Assembly (NCBI GenBank): GCA_025331435.1
Contig: JAIWNI010000087.1
Location: forward strand, 1-64,000
Reading direction: 5' to 3'
Origin: Choanephora cucurbitarum
Taxonomy: Eukaryota > Mucoromycota > Mucoromycetes > Mucorales > Choanephoraceae
Length of the DNA: 64,000 nt
The notes beneath the pieces were generated by a model. It did not search any database. It worked only from the letters and a program-made list of their open reading frames with translations, and had not been told where the DNA came from. Numbering within the stretch: position 1 is the first letter of the stretch; each line of letters opens with the position of its first letter. Below are positions 47,025 through 60,644 of the stretch, piece after piece. The translations under genes and the position numbers were made by a program.

Positions 47025-47180
47025 AGTTATGAGAGAGAGAGAAAACAAAGAGAGACAAGAAAGAAAAGTAATAGACAGAAAAAAAGAGAGAAAAAAAAAA
47101 GAGAAAAAGGAAGAAAAAGAAAAAAAGAGAAAGAAAAGGAGACTGTGTAAAGATATTACAAAAGACAAAAAAAAATGACT
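47025..47180. repeat. Purine-rich low-complexity tract upstream of the histidine kinase
   Basis: A run of GA/AAAG motifs on the plus strand, hence a polypyrimidine tract on the coding strand of the histidine kinase, starts about 110 bp before its ATG. CT-rich leaders are common in fungal promoters and 5' UTRs; function here is inferred. The apparent open frames in this tract are composition artefacts. Confidence 0.7.
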
Positions 47181-47673
47181 TGTGGAACCACTGTAAAAAA
47201 AAGGTTTGCCATAAATCTTTTTACACACAAAAAAAGCATGTCCCCCCTTTTTTTCTGGTCATTTCTGGACCTTATAACTCTCGATTTGAGCGTAAAGGCT
47301 GTAGAGGAGAACAAATTATGATTAAAACTGATTGGCTCTTTAAAGTGATCTAGAATATGTTGTCAAGTCTCGATTTACTTGTACAATTTGAAGCTTATTT
47401 TGGCACACAACCAAAAGCTTGGTAAACATTTCCTTGTACAAAAAAAATTGATAGAGATACTTAATAGAAACAGCACTTTATTTAGATTCAGACACAGATA
47501 ATATTACAGTCTTATGACGGATTTGAAAAAGAACAGCAAAGAACAAAATTTTATTCTTACTATAGTCCTGATCACTGAGTTCAGCAAAACGCACGCGTGC
47601 GTGTGTATGCTAAATGTAAAGTAGATTATCCGAAACAACCTGGTTCTCCGCGACTTGAACGAGTTCCTGTCAT

Positions 47674-48252
47674 TCAAAGCCCAATGGCGCTAGGTTAAAG
47701 AGAGAGAATGACAAATTAAGTTGTCAGCTAAATTATTCTCAGACCTCACTTACAATTTAACAGGATGAATCTTCCAGCTCTCCCAAACTTTTGCTTTGTA
47801 GTAAGGGTCATTTTTGATCATAGTCTCTATCTCTTCAGGTGATCCAGCCGAGACTAACAACACGCTCCCTTTCATTTTTCCTGACTTTACATGAGAGAAA
47901 AAATAAATTAAGATCCATAATTTGACCAAACCTTTGATCTTACTGCATGATCATCTAAAATAGCACCTCCTGCCAAAAGAGTGCCATTATCTTTTGCATC
48001 ATGAGCCTTCGACAAATGCTTTTCCCGTATTTCTAAGCGGCGTTGTAAGCACTCGGAGTCTTCATAATCTTTTACAACAACCACAAATTGCTTTTTATCT
48101 TATTATCGTTAAAGTCAGTTTTCCTTTCTTTGTTTTTGCATTGAACTTATGGCACTTTTCTGTTTTGGTTTACCTAAAACCAAACTATTTGTTGTAAAAC
48201 AACGACGGGTAACTTGTCTGAAACCTGAACAGCTAATTAATTTATTAAGCAT
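47674..48252 (-). CDS. YciI-like (YCII domain) protein with mitochondrial-type presequence, 136 aa
   Basis: Four exons, most too short to stand out alone: 48252-48156, 48098-47932, 47884-47754, 47689-47674 (411 nt). The first exon gives a basic, Ser/Arg-rich N-terminus ('GFRQVTRRCFTTNSLVLG'), like a mitochondrial targeting peptide. The YCII domain follows: 'KQFVVVVKDYEDSECLQRRL' with 'REKHLSKAHD' (the conserved R...H segment), 'TLLAGGAILDD', 'GKMKGSVLLVSAGSPEEIE' and 'NDPYYKAKVWESWKIHPVK'. YciI-type proteins have a small ferredoxin-like fold with a conserved His-Asp pair; the physiological role is unknown. The last exon is only 16 nt. If that intron is retained, a stop comes immediately (TTG TAA), giving a slightly shorter protein. 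Confidence 0.82.
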
Positions 48253-48325
48253 AACCAAAAGGGGGGAAGAAAATGATGGTAGTGAAAAGAAAAGAGAAAT
48301 TATAAAAAAAAAGGTAGAAGCGGAC

Positions 48326-49882
48326 TTATAAGATATAAGGAAACGTCCGATTCCCTACAACACCATGTTGCTTGATCTGTTTGTTTAGCTTGGAAAGATG
48401 TGTTCTTAATGCAAATGCACTGACGGCTGCTAATAGCATAGCACACCCATTGATCATGTTAGAGCCAACATATCTTGGGGCATCGGATGGCCATCCTGAA
48501 TAGAGCGCAAATGTACATATAAGTGCACCAAAGTTAGCAACTGACGATACAATACCAGTAGCTGAAGCTACAGAAACAGGATCTTCTTTCGAATTGGCTG
48601 TCCAGGCCATACTGAGAGGGACAGTAGGATATGTGCCTGCAGCAAGAATCATCAGGCCAAAGTAGCGGGCTCCAATAAGTTGAGCAAATGTCAGAACGCA
48701 ATAGCCGACAAAAGCCGTACATGAGGCACCTATAATAAACCATCCTCTATTTCTAAAATGATCACTTAAACGAGTGACCACATACACCATAAGACAGCCA
48801 AATGCATAAGGTGGTATACTCAACAGACTCACTTGAACAGAGGTGTAGGTACCCATTTGCTGGACAATTTTAGGTAAGAAATAACCTAATGAAGTAGCTG
48901 CCATAACAGGTGTGAAGTACAGAATACAGAACAGCCAAACTTTGAAATCTCTCAGCTCACCAAAGACCTGCTTCAGATTACGTTTCAAGTTGCGTTCTTC
49001 TACTGTTTCTGCTGTCTTAGGTGTGTGCTGGTTGAGTCTCTGAATGGCTCGAGCACGTTCATCTTCATTTAAGAAACGAGTTGATTTCTCTGGCGTAGAT
49101 GGTAAATAAAAGATAGTGGCAACGCCAAATAAAATGGAAATAATGGCAGATATTACAAAGAGCCATTGCCAGCCATATAGGTTTCCTTTTGTGTCAATCA
49201 GCTGAACACCAGCTGAAATCAGGCCACCAAAGGCACCTGAAGCAGGGCCAGCAAGGTATGTAACACCAATACGTGTAGAAATTTCTTCAGGGCGATACCA
49301 CAGTGTGTTATAGTAGGTGATACCAGGCCAGAACCCAGCCTCAAAGACGCCCAACAAGAATCGCAACAGATAAAAATGCCATGGCTTTGTAATGGCAGCC
49401 ATGCAGCCTGTCACTATACTCCAAGTAATCATAATACGAGCTATCCAATGGGCAGGGTTCACATGGGCCATAAGCAAGTTAGACGGTACTTCAAACAACT
49501 AGTATCGATACAAAAAAAGGGGCAAATTAAGATCTGCATAAATTACTGATTTCTTTTTCTTTACAATATAAGCAACATAAAACAAGCCAAGGCCAATGTT
49601 ATTTTGCTGTGGCGATAATCCTGCTGTATCCATCATAGTATGGCCTTCAGCCTTATTCATAGTCATTGCATAGCCTACATTGGAACGGTCTTCAACAGAC
49701 AGAAAATAAAGACAAAAAATCCAAGGCACAATACGCCAATCTAATTTTCGCAACAGCTTTTTCTCCTTATAGCGATCTTGACTGTCAGCATCACTCGCTA
49801 CATCTTGTACGATATTAGGAGAGTTGCTTGCGCTAGGACGCTGTCTTATGTCTGCTTGAGGATCGTCTTTCGATCGGTCCAT
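48326..49882 (-). CDS. MFS transporter, anion:cation symporter (Dal5/Tna1-like), 496 aa
   Basis: Two exons, 49882-49565 and 49498-48326 (1491 nt). Twelve hydrophobic segments in two six-helix halves are separated by a charged loop ('TPEKSTRFLNEDERARAIQR'), which is typical of the ACS family. The family start 'KLLRKLDWRIVPWIFCLYFL' and 'DRSNVGYA' are present, as is 'RFLLGVFEAGFWPGITYYNT' in helix 4-5. Substrates in fungi include allantoate, nicotinate, pantothenate and other organic anions; which one applies cannot be told. A 60-residue polar N-terminus precedes the first helix. Its stop lies 74 bp from the start of the YciI-like gene, so the two lie head-to-tail on the minus strand. Confidence 0.92.
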
Positions 49883-50690
49883 AGCTTAAGCTTAGTTTGC
49901 TTTTAAGTAAGTAGAATGAAAATATGTGTGCAAGAAATCGTGAAAAAATCTTTTTGTTGCTGTTTAAAATTACGTAAACATAAATTTTGATCACTTTCTT
50001 GTTTAGTCATAACTCTTTTCTTTACCAAAAGATGGTAGTCAATTAGGCTCATCATGGCTTCGGACGCGAATGGTTAGAGTTGTTCTCTTTAGTAGTGGCG
50101 TAACCTTTGTTTTTTTATTTACACACACACATACAGGCATAGTCTCTCTCTCTCTCATATATAAGTTGTTACACTAAATCAACCATTGGATCTAGAATGT
50201 TTCAAGTCAAAATCTGCGGGAATAAGTTTTTTATAGTAAGGAGAGTAATATAGTTGAAAATTGATGTCATTTTTTGTGTATGTGTATGTGTTTTTCTGAA
50301 GTGCACCTGTGTTACTATCCACAAGATAGAAGCGAAAAAGGAAGAAATAAGAAAATGGCGCTTATGGCTTAAAAGTACTTCTTTTCTTCCTTGGAATAGA
50401 AAAGAACTCGAAAAATGAGTGTATAAATGGAACACAGAAACGATCGATCTTTTTTCATTCTTTTTATGCCAATCACATTGAAAAGCCTCTTTGTGTTCCG
50501 AACAAGCAGTGCTTGCTCCCCCCAAATTGTTATTGACTTTGACAGTTTCTTACTAACCCTTTATAGAGGTATCCGTTAAAACTAGGGGATTCAGTCTGTT
50601 GCATTTCTTTAAATGGGAATTTCCGCAAATCTCGATAAAGCTTTATTTCTTCTACTTCTTTCTTCAGCACTTATCCCATTCAACAATCTA
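49883..50690. other. Intergenic with CA/CT microsatellites
   Basis: Presumed promoter of the MFS gene on its left side. A short (CA)n run followed by (CT)n and TATATA occurs at 50121-50163, and GT-rich sequence occurs near 50275-50290. No gene is recognised up to the Tc1-type element. Confidence 0.5.
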
Positions 50691-50717
50691 CAGTCTCCCC
50701 GAATTGAAATCCGGACG
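50691..50717 (+). repeat. Left TIR of second Tc1-type element (27 bp)
   Basis: Pairs with 52007-52033 with one substitution at position 6. Confidence 0.92.
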
Positions 50718-50859
50718 AATTATTTTTTTGAAACTCAGTAATAAAGATGTTCATGTTGATGGCCTCAGGGATGTGCCTAAACGATGCTCAAAGACGCTGC
50801 AACTTTTACAAATGACAGTTTGAAATACTAATTTTATTGTTATAATTTTAAAATTAAAT

Positions 50860-51924
50860 TTAGTATTTCGTAGTGCCACCATTGGCATCAATTACTGCTT
50901 GGCACCTATCCTTCATACTATCGATCAAGCGAGTGATCAGATCACTGTCGATCCTCTTCCACTCTTCTTCAAGAACCTTCTTCAACTGGTCAGTGTTCTT
51001 GACCTCGGATCTTCTACTTTCTACCCTGCACTCGAGAGCCCACCACAAATGCTCAATGGGATTTAGATCTGGGCTTTGTGCAGGCCAGTAGTCAAATCCC
51101 TTGATCATATGTCTTGCTTTCCACTCTCGAGCTGCAAGGCCAGTATGACACGTAGCCCCATCTTCTTGCAGGATGAAGCGCCTATCTTCATCTGCTTTCA
51201 ATCCCATGAACCATGGTTGAAAGTTTTCAGACAAAACTTCAATGTATTTTGCCTGATTTACATGGCCATCCACAAACACAAGAGGGCCAACACCACCCCG
51301 CCAGAAGCAGCCCCAAATCATCACACCACCACCACCAAACTTGGTGGTGGGGTTAGTATTCTCAAGAGCGTACCTCTCACCTTCACGACGAAGAACTCTC
51401 TTGCCTCTACCAGATCCAAACACAGTGTACCTTGATTCATCAGACCAAATTACCTGTGTCCACTGATCCTTAGTCCAGTTGACATGTTCAGTGGCCCATT
51501 CGAGGCGGTGCTTCATATGAAGCTCAGTCAAGGCAGGCTTGTTGGCTGCATAGTAAGATTTGAAGCCTACCTTGCGGAGATAACTGATGGTGGTATCTCT
51601 AGAGACATCAATGCCAACTGACTTGAGGTTGTCCCTGACCATCTCGATAGTCATGAAAGGGTCATCTTTTACAACGGTTGCAATATGTCTGAGACCCCTT
51701 TCGCTTATCTTCATCGATGCTCCTGGGGGAGCTCTAGGAAGAGGAGTATTTTCGACCTCAATCTTCTTTCTGATATCACTCACAGTAGAGTTGGATATGC
51801 CTATCAGGCGGGAAATTTCGTTGACACCCATTTTAGCCTTGGTCAACCAGTAAACTCCCCAATAATTTTTTTCACTGCGAGGTTTATAAGAACCACGTTT
51901 GCTGTGTTTGTTGCTAGTAGACAT
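50860..51924 (-). CDS. Tc1/mariner-type transposase (DD35E), 354 aa
   Basis: An N-terminal helix-turn-helix region (about residues 20-120, 'MGVNEISRLIGISNSTVSDI') is followed by the DDE core: 'VIWSDESRYTVFG' (first Asp), 'FILQEDGATCHTG' (second Asp) and 'SPDLNPIEHLWW' (Glu). Thirty-five residues separate the second Asp from the Glu. The frame is intact from an ATG with A/G-rich context to TAA, and the length is normal for Tc1-like transposases. A 'GGGGVMIWGCF' segment, conserved in the family, is present. Confidence 0.95.
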   Translation of the reverse strand: MSTSNKHSKRGSYKPRSEKNYWGVYWLTKAKMGVNEISRLIGISNSTVSDIRKKIEVENTPLPRAPPGASMKISERGLRHIATVVKDDPFMTIEMVRDNLKSVGIDVSRDTTISYLRKVGFKSYYAANKPALTELHMKHRLEWATEHVNWTKDQWTQVIWSDESRYTVFGSGRGKRVLRREGERYALENTNPTTKFGGGGVMIWGCFWRGGVGPLVFVDGHVNQAKYIEVLSENFQPWFMGLKADEDRRFILQEDGATCHTGLAAREWKARHMIKGFDYWPAQSPDLNPIEHLWWALECRVESRRSEVKNTDQLKKVLEEEWKRIDSDLITRLIDSMKDRCQAVIDANGGTTKY

Positions 51925-52006
51925 TCTGAGATTTGAGTATGATGAGATGGAGTAAAAGACTGTTTATTGTGATGACCATCATGACAAAAATGCATTTTTT
52001 AAAGAC

Positions 52007-52033
52007 CGTCCGGATTTCAATTCGGGGGGACTG
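52007..52033 (-). repeat. Right TIR of second Tc1-type element (27 bp)
   Basis: Reverse complement of the left TIR except for one base, followed by TA at 52034-52035. Confidence 0.92.
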
Positions 52034-52035
52034 TA

Positions 52036-53181
52036 GTAAAGAAAATTCTATCCCCTTTTCTAGCTGAAGTGTCTTTGCTTATACATCATATGCTCAGACC
52101 AGAAAATCTTACTGCTCTATTAGATAAATTATCACGCTATTATTTCGTCATCTCAAACAGTGCTCAAAAATGAAAGAAAAGTTTTGTTGACTTCAAGTGA
52201 CACTAAGTACGTCTTTGTTTGGACTACAAGATATAGTGTTTGGTATTATAGTTATGCTGAAAACGCTAACAGCTCAGAGTGAGCGTACATCATTTCATAT
52301 TTTGGTTACTAGAAAGTAAGACAATATACCTTTATTTTGTTTATCAATAGATTGTTATTTTGATTCATTTCTATTGCTGTCATACTCTGTACTTCTCAAA
52401 CTATATGACCTGAGTTGGTCATTGGACAATATACGCATATGACTTTTGCCAAATCCGTTTTTTTTCGCGCTCAAACAAGATAGTAGGACCAGATGACTCT
52501 CGTTGTGCTGCTTCTACTATAGTCTTGACTTGTTATCATAACGAGTTACTTTAGAGTTGGTTATTGTTTCATACACAGGAGCTGATGTATAATATACTTT
52601 CTTTGCTTGATCGCATTTGATCCTGATCAAAACAGATGGCCAACACAGTCAGATTTCGATCTAAAAGATGGATCGAATGTTTGGAACCAAATCAGGCTGA
52701 TTCTTGTAACATTAGCACAGGGCAAATATCCAACATGATGAATAAGACTGTATCACTGAGTTGAAGTTTGTCTGCTGAAACAAAACAAAAAAAAGAGGCT
52801 CAGGTGAACTGGTAACTCAATTTTGTCAGAAGATGCATTTCTTTGGCCATAAAATATCAATTGTTTACATTTTATTCTGGTTGTTTATAGAATTCGACTT
52901 CATACTGGTTGGCCTTTCTTTGGAATTTCGAGTTCAACAGTAAAAGCATTAGCATACTATATTCAGGCTATTTACTGTACTCGTGAATCAAGGATTTTGC
53001 TTGTCAGAATAAACTTTTGCTTTGGATTAGGAAAAAGGCTGCTGTAAAAAAAAAATGTTTATTCTCATCGAATACATGCCATGCTTAAACATATGTAGCC
53101 CATTTAACAACAAGAGATCTACTGATTGTACAAACTATCTTTATCAAAAATCAAATCATCCAAAACAAAATAACAGAAGCT
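52036..53181. other. Intergenic, nothing recognised
   Basis: About 1.1 kb of AT-rich sequence without open frames of note. The right end is the presumed 3' UTR of the CaM-kinase gene. Confidence 0.5.
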
Positions 53182-54566
<1,385 letters not shown>

Positions 54567-54710
54567 GTTAAGCAAAAAGGATGAATAAAACGAAAGAAAA
54601 AGAAAAAGAGGGAAGCAAAACGAAACACTGATTACAAGCTTGGTAAGGTAGTACACAGGTCTATGTGACTCTTATGCAAAGCTTGGAAATTACAAACGGA
54701 TTTTATTGTT

Positions 54711-57700
54711 TTAAAGCATAGTAAGCTTCAAGGTGATGATTTCAAATGGTTTGACTTTAATTAAAATGCCTTCGTTCATTTGCTTTTGTTGTTCCTTTTG
54801 CTGTAACTCAAGCACATCATCATCTAGCACACGCAAGTTTGTACTAAAAGTTCTGTTAACAGCAGCACTACTACTGCTATTGATGGGTATATCTTCTAAA
54901 TGATCTTCAAGAATGTTACATTTGAATGCCTGCCTAATAATTCTAGAGCTATTTTCAAAAATTAAGCATTTCCTTTCTCTTTCCAAGATATATGTTTTTT
55001 TTTACCTATACAATCTAGCTCGTGCATGACCACCATAAGCTTCATAGATACGAATGATAACATCGTTTGAATCCTCTGCTTTCTTTATTGTATCCAGTAC
55101 TACATTGGGTGCATTCTCAATACGAAATTGAGGTAAGCATTGAGCTAATTCAGCTGTCTTTTGCTGAGAAACCAATCTAATAACCCGAAAGAAAAAAGAG
55201 TTAGGTACATTTCTTTTTGTAGAACATCTCTTCGCTTTACCTTGTTAATAAGGGAGAATTGAAATTGTAGCCTTCTCTGACAACATCTGATTGTAAGAAA
55301 TGATGTTCATGAGGGTAGATAGCATATTTAAATGAATGGTGACCCACATCGCAATTAGAGTCAGGCGCTTTAGGAGAACGCAAGAGAGAAAGACGCATGA
55401 CATTTTGGTGAGCAGAATGGCCATACTTGCAGTCGTTCAAAAGTGCCACACCATAGCCATACTCTGACATATCTGCAAACTTCTGAGCTACCACTTCAAA
55501 TTTGGCTGCTTCCCAACTTGTATTGGTATGAGTAGGTCGCTTGACATGACCATATTGGCATTCATAATAGACATGATCTGTAAGAATATCCCAGGCAAAT
55601 TCTACTTTCAAGAACTGTCGATTTTCATTCCAATCAACCTCTGTTTCGAAATCAAGTCGTCGAGAAACAGCTGTCAAGATCACAATCTGTCGAAGACGGC
55701 TTGTCTTACTAATCTTCTTTTCGATCAACAAAGACGCGCGCAACGGGCCTTGCTCCAGGATTTGGATAGAACCTGCCTCAATCGTCTGATATTTTTCAAG
55801 ATGATAAATTTCAACATCCCATGCATCCCAAAAGAGAGGAATGTCTTCATAAATCCGAAACACATTACCGCGCTCACCTTCCTTGATTAATTCTCGCTCG
55901 ACCGATTTATCGTACAGGTGGATCAAATGGCCTGACTGATCGAATGTGACTTTCAGCCATTGATTTTCCATCACAACGTTGTTTTGACGATCTGTCTGAA
56001 TCATGACAACTGCCTGTGACAAGCTATTGGATTGCAATTGGTAACAAGTGACGCCCGAAGCTTCAATATCAGACGCCACCATATATCCTGTTCTGCCAAA
56101 GGCCGAGTACTGTTTTACAGGTGTATCTGCTAATCCCTGAGTTTCGTCTAAATCAACTTCCAAGATGGCATGACGCTTCCAAGGCAATGTGTTGATTACA
56201 GCTAGTGATTTCCTCTGATACTGATGTTGTTCGTCCATTACCATAGGGGATGATGTTGTTGAGCCAGCCGTAGAGTTTTGAGCCTCTTCTTCTAGGTTGA
56301 GCAAAGTAGTGATCAAATCCTGTCGCATTTGTCTACCAAGCACATCGACTTTAGTGTACATCTGTAGACAATCTTCATATACTATCTCAATAGCTGATCC
56401 AGACATGACATCGTGGAACTGTGGAAGGCAGACAAGCTTCCAGAATTCTTGCAGTTCAACAGTTGGATAACGAAATGTATTTGGGTGGTTCATCATGGCA
56501 AATGTAGCAAGCATTTCAATATCCCGGAGCAGAAACTCGCATGATCTATTGAGTTTCTTACAAAACGATTGTGTTGTATAGATACCACGGTGTAATTCAA
56601 AATACTATCATAGAAAGAGTAAGCCGATCATCGTTCAGTCTTTCAATAGTTAGTGTTTACCAATTCGCCTTTCCATGAGGGTAATGCTTTTGAAGTGGCT
56701 TCTATCTTTTGATAAAATTCAGTAGGCATAGCCATCTCGGTTTTTGGCAAGCCGTCCACATTCTTCATTCTTCTTAGCCGTTCAATCATGCTAGCCAAGG
56801 GGCCTCCTCCTCCATCACCATTACCATAAACAAGGAGACTTGTATTGGAATATACTTTGTCTTTATGATTCTTCACACTATCTCATCATGTCAAATAAGA
56901 TCCATTTTATCTCGTTAACCTTACCTTCTCACAAGCTCTTCAGGAGTACATTGAGCATTGTATGTTTCGGAAGGGGCCATATGTGTCAAGGCCTTTGATC
57001 CATCTAGTCCAATCCACCAAAATGTGGTTAGCGGGAATTTGTTGATGTTGTTCCATGACAATTTCTGTGTAAAGAAATATTTCATGTCTGCCAATAACAT
57101 CAATTGAGGTAACTGTGAAGAATAACCAAATGAATCAGGCAACCAAAACACACTGCATCGTCTACCAAAACTTCGTTCAAAGAATCGTTGTCTTGAAAGA
57201 GAGAAAATTCTGGTTAGTTAACTTGTATTTTTTCCATTTTGATCCATTACAAAAAAAAAGGCGCTTACATTACCCAAGTAAAAGTTGTCTACAAAGTGAT
57301 TCTCCACCAGGTATATTCGTATCCATCTCTACCCAAGTCTACATGGCAAATAAAAATGGGTATACAATAAAAGAATCAATACAAAAAAAGAAAAGACGAA
57401 ATGGCACATCTAAGTTTAATGCGTATCACTTTTACCCCTCCTATTGGTAAAAATTGACCAAGTGACACTTTCTCAATGATCCTTTCCCATAGGGGTTCAT
57501 ATTTCTCTTTGACCCATTGAAACTGCTGTGCTTGAGAACAAATAAATTTATAGTCAGGATACCGATCCATCAGATTTATTTGAGATGACCAACTTCGAGC
57601 TGCCTTTCGAATGGTCTCATCAAACGGCCATAGCCAAGCTGTATCAATATGACAATGACCCACTGCAAAGATTTCATGTTGTGCATCTCCATTTTTGGCC

Positions 57701-58718
57701 TGTAAAAAAGTATTGGCAATCTCTAATCCCCTAACCATCGATTCATCATCGCCAGGTGTGAAAGCATTGATGATACTGTTTGCAGTAAACAATGCTTGCG
57801 AAGCGCGAAGTGAATCTTCTGGTAAATCTTTTGCCATACCTAAAATAACCTGAAAGTCGTACAACAGATCCCAAGCAATTTTGTTGGGTACAGCTAGGTC
57901 CTGTTGTTTCGTTTGTTAGGGATATGGTTTCTTTAAGGATTTATCGTTTCTTTTTACCGCTGCGCTTAGATGAAAGAATCGATTGGGATCAGGTGGCCCA
58001 ATCAAGCCACTGCCTGCCCCAAACATGCCGTTACAAGCCATTTCAATATAAAGCTGCATGATTTCTCCTCCCTCTGCATTAGGTGTCAAGATGAATTCAT
58101 GTCGAGCATCTCCGCCGGCTAATTCAGTTATAAGTGATTGCTCGTTTCTGTAAAGATGATCTCTATTTTTTTTATACCTCCGCCTGTTAATCCTTGAAGT
58201 GGAACACCTTCTGTATTCCAAATCATTGCTTCATTGTCAGCATTCCAAATCAACAATACTTCTTCACCTTCAAATTCAGTAGGAATTCTTATCTGGACAT
58301 GAAACCAGTGTGTAGACTTGTTTAAGGGAAGTTAGTTTTTAGAACACAATACACCTTTTCTCTCTCTCTCTCTTTTTTTTTTTACCCATGAAGGACCGAA
58401 CCATTCACCTAATCGAGTAGGTCGAAATTCTTGTTGAATGGCTTCTTCAAAAGGAATCCGCTTCAAGTCAGGCACACTATACACAAGAAGAGAAATATAT
58501 TCCTCTAAGATAGAGAAAGGTTAAGAACATGAAAGCCAACAGAGCAGTTGAACTAACCAGAGTTTGTTCTTGCTCGATAGAGTTGTGAGAGTAAGTTGAC
58601 ATCGTTTCCATTGGCTCCTGCACTTATGAAATTTGAGCAGCGATCAACGGTAATACTGCGAATAAGCTTTGGATGATCGAGGACTTGAGGTGTATTATGA
58701 GAAGGTTGTATTGAATAC
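54711..58718 (-). CDS. Alpha-mannosidase, GH38 (Ams1/MAN2C1-like), 1136 aa
   Basis: It trims alpha-mannose from free oligosaccharides; yeast Ams1 is a vacuolar enzyme delivered by the Cvt pathway. Eleven exons: 58718-58558, 58476-58386, 58316-58178, 58160-57958, 57900-57436, 57338-57274, 57191-56925, 56877-56661, 56604-55241, 55176-55006, 54978-54711 (3411 nt). The N-terminal domain (about 1-270) is followed by the GH38 core with 'FAVGHCHIDTAWLWPFDET' (zinc His and Asp), 'FWLPDSFGYSSQLPQLM' (nucleophile Asp) and 'FWKLVCLPQFHDVMSGSAI' (zinc His). The C-terminal beta domains include 'VEFAWDILTDHVYYECQYGH'. No signal peptide is seen, as expected for Ams1-type enzymes. The exon 3/4 intron is very short (17 nt as modelled), so that junction is probably wrong in detail; the other junctions keep frame. 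Confidence 0.9.
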
Positions 58719-60644
58719 ATTTGGGCGAGAAAGACTACACAAAAGAGAAATCTAAATCACACTGGTGAAGAACAAAGATTGCATACTTGAGATATTGAGA
58801 TTGCACACCTCTAGGAAACCAATTGCGCACTTTTAAAAAATCGATCACACAGCTGTACAGAAATCGAAGGGGGGGGCCTCTATTTAAACACACCTATAGT
58901 CGTGAGATACTTTAATGATTTTCAGCAAAACCTAGTTTAGTCAGCCAGATCTTGTCTGTATTCACTTTCAAAGCCATTCGATCAGGGTTTGCTGCAAAGC
59001 AAAAGCGGTTACAAACAGAAGACATTATAGGTGTCATATAGACAGGTGTAGTATCGATTACAATAAGATTTTGTACACTTGAAGAAAACAAGTTCGTGTA
59101 GCCATTCTTGAAGCCGCAGATAATAATGCAAACTCACTCATCCTTGCCTCTTTTTTTTTCTCTCGCACTTTTTTCAAGCAATTACTCATCTATTATTTTT
59201 CTTCCTGCGATCAGCTATTCCAATATTATTAAAATCTGGGGAGGCTCCCTGTTAAAAATTACCATGTTAAGAAATGCTGTACGACGAGAAAGACCTCTTG
59301 CCATATTTGTCTATTTTTGAACTTTGTATATGTGTCGAGTGAATTCATTTGTCCTTGAGGATTGCACGAAACTTGATGCAACATACAATACCTCCACGGT
59401 TTACTTTCCTGTTTGTGAAATAAGCATGAAAGCATCTACTGCAATTCAGTTATTGACAAAATAGATTTTCGATCTTGTTTCTTTTTTTGTAAATTCAATA
59501 TACATGGCTGTAAGATTGATGATATTTTTTATGGCCTTACTGTGGTTATCTATTGCATTAGAGTGACTATATTCAATTTGTTTAGTACAGCTCTTGAGAT
59601 GACATTCTTCAATAAGGGATTGAAATCGTTGCATAGTTTGTCAGTGCCTTTCTCATTCGCCGATCTTTAATGTTTCTCTTTTCCTGGGCTCATTCAGATC
59701 CACAAAACGTTAGCATTAGTTATGTCGAAGTTTAGTATAGCATAGCAACATTATGCTCAACTACTTCCAACTCATCATCGTACACTTCTCTTTCTTTTGA
59801 TATGTATATCCCATATATTTGTTTCAAGCTCGAAGCACTTTCGCCAATTTTTGTCTTTCTTGCCTTCTTTGTTGTTACAATCAACATGCCTGCAACAAAA
59901 GCGAACTTATCAGGGCAACAACCTTCAAGATTTCAGGGAAAGATATTTTCTGCTTCGCGTAATTTTCTGTATAACAGATTTGGCCATGAACGAAATAGTC
60001 AACTTTTTTGGTTAACTTCTCGATACTATACCTATTATACTTTTTTTTTTTTTACAAAACAAAGACAAGTGCATAGCCTGTTGTTTGGTAATGACGCTTC
60101 TATAAGGAAAAGGACAAGATAATAGAGGGGGACTATGTTGCAAGCGCTTTGTTGCTTGAAAATGGTAATGAAGAAAAGAAAGAAAGAAATGCAGGCGGCT
60201 CGTTAGCTTCGTTGCATGATTCAAGGTAGACCTTCTCTGCGTAGCCATATTTATTTTTCCTTCGACTCTTAATTGAAACAGAATAGCATACTAACTTGAA
60301 TATGCTCTTTAGGCATCTTATTTATTATTCTTGCATCAAACAGAATATACCAACTCTTAATTTAGTGTTCCTGAAAATCGGCTCCATTTGTTTGACTAGT
60401 TAAGCATGTTGAATTCACAGCTACGATTTTCCAAGAATATACATATGCAAAGAAGTTAGCACACATATTCCAAAAGACGTCAATGTCAATTGGTTCGAGC
60501 ATCATGGATTATGCTAGAAGGTGATACATAGACGCAATGGTACTTCTTTCATTTCTCTTTGAACGTGAGATGCAAATCATTGAGAACCACTTGGAGGTGA
60601 CAAAAGCAAAAGATAGTGGCTTTTATTGTCTAAAAAAAATATGC
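58719..60644. other. Intergenic, no supported gene
   Basis: About 1.9 kb. A G-rich run (58867-58876 region) and CT-rich tracts lie near the mannosidase promoter. Short open frames on both strands around 59797-60248 overlap each other and show no motif. One plus-strand frame (ATG 59887) is followed by a possible intron, but I cannot support a gene. Confidence 0.4.

Larger units (their letters stand above)
50691..52033 (-). mobile_element. Second Tc1/mariner-type transposon, apparently intact
   Basis: A 1343-bp element between TA dinucleotides (50689-50690 and 52034-52035). The terminal repeats match over 27 bp with one mismatch (CAGTCTCCCCGAATTGAAAT against CAGTCCCCCCGAATTGAAAT). One uninterrupted transposase gene is read on the minus strand. 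It belongs to a different lineage from the element at 8848-10180: other ends, DD35E instead of DD34E, and little similarity outside catalytic motifs. Confidence 0.94.

Noticed and set aside
47025..47228. Open frames in the GA-rich tract upstream of the histidine kinase
   Set aside because: Composition artefacts: Lys/Glu/Arg or Phe/Leu/Ser low complexity without ATG context or domain.
59797..60248. Overlapping short open frames on both strands
   Set aside because: No domain, no convincing splice sites, mutually overlapping; left as intergenic.
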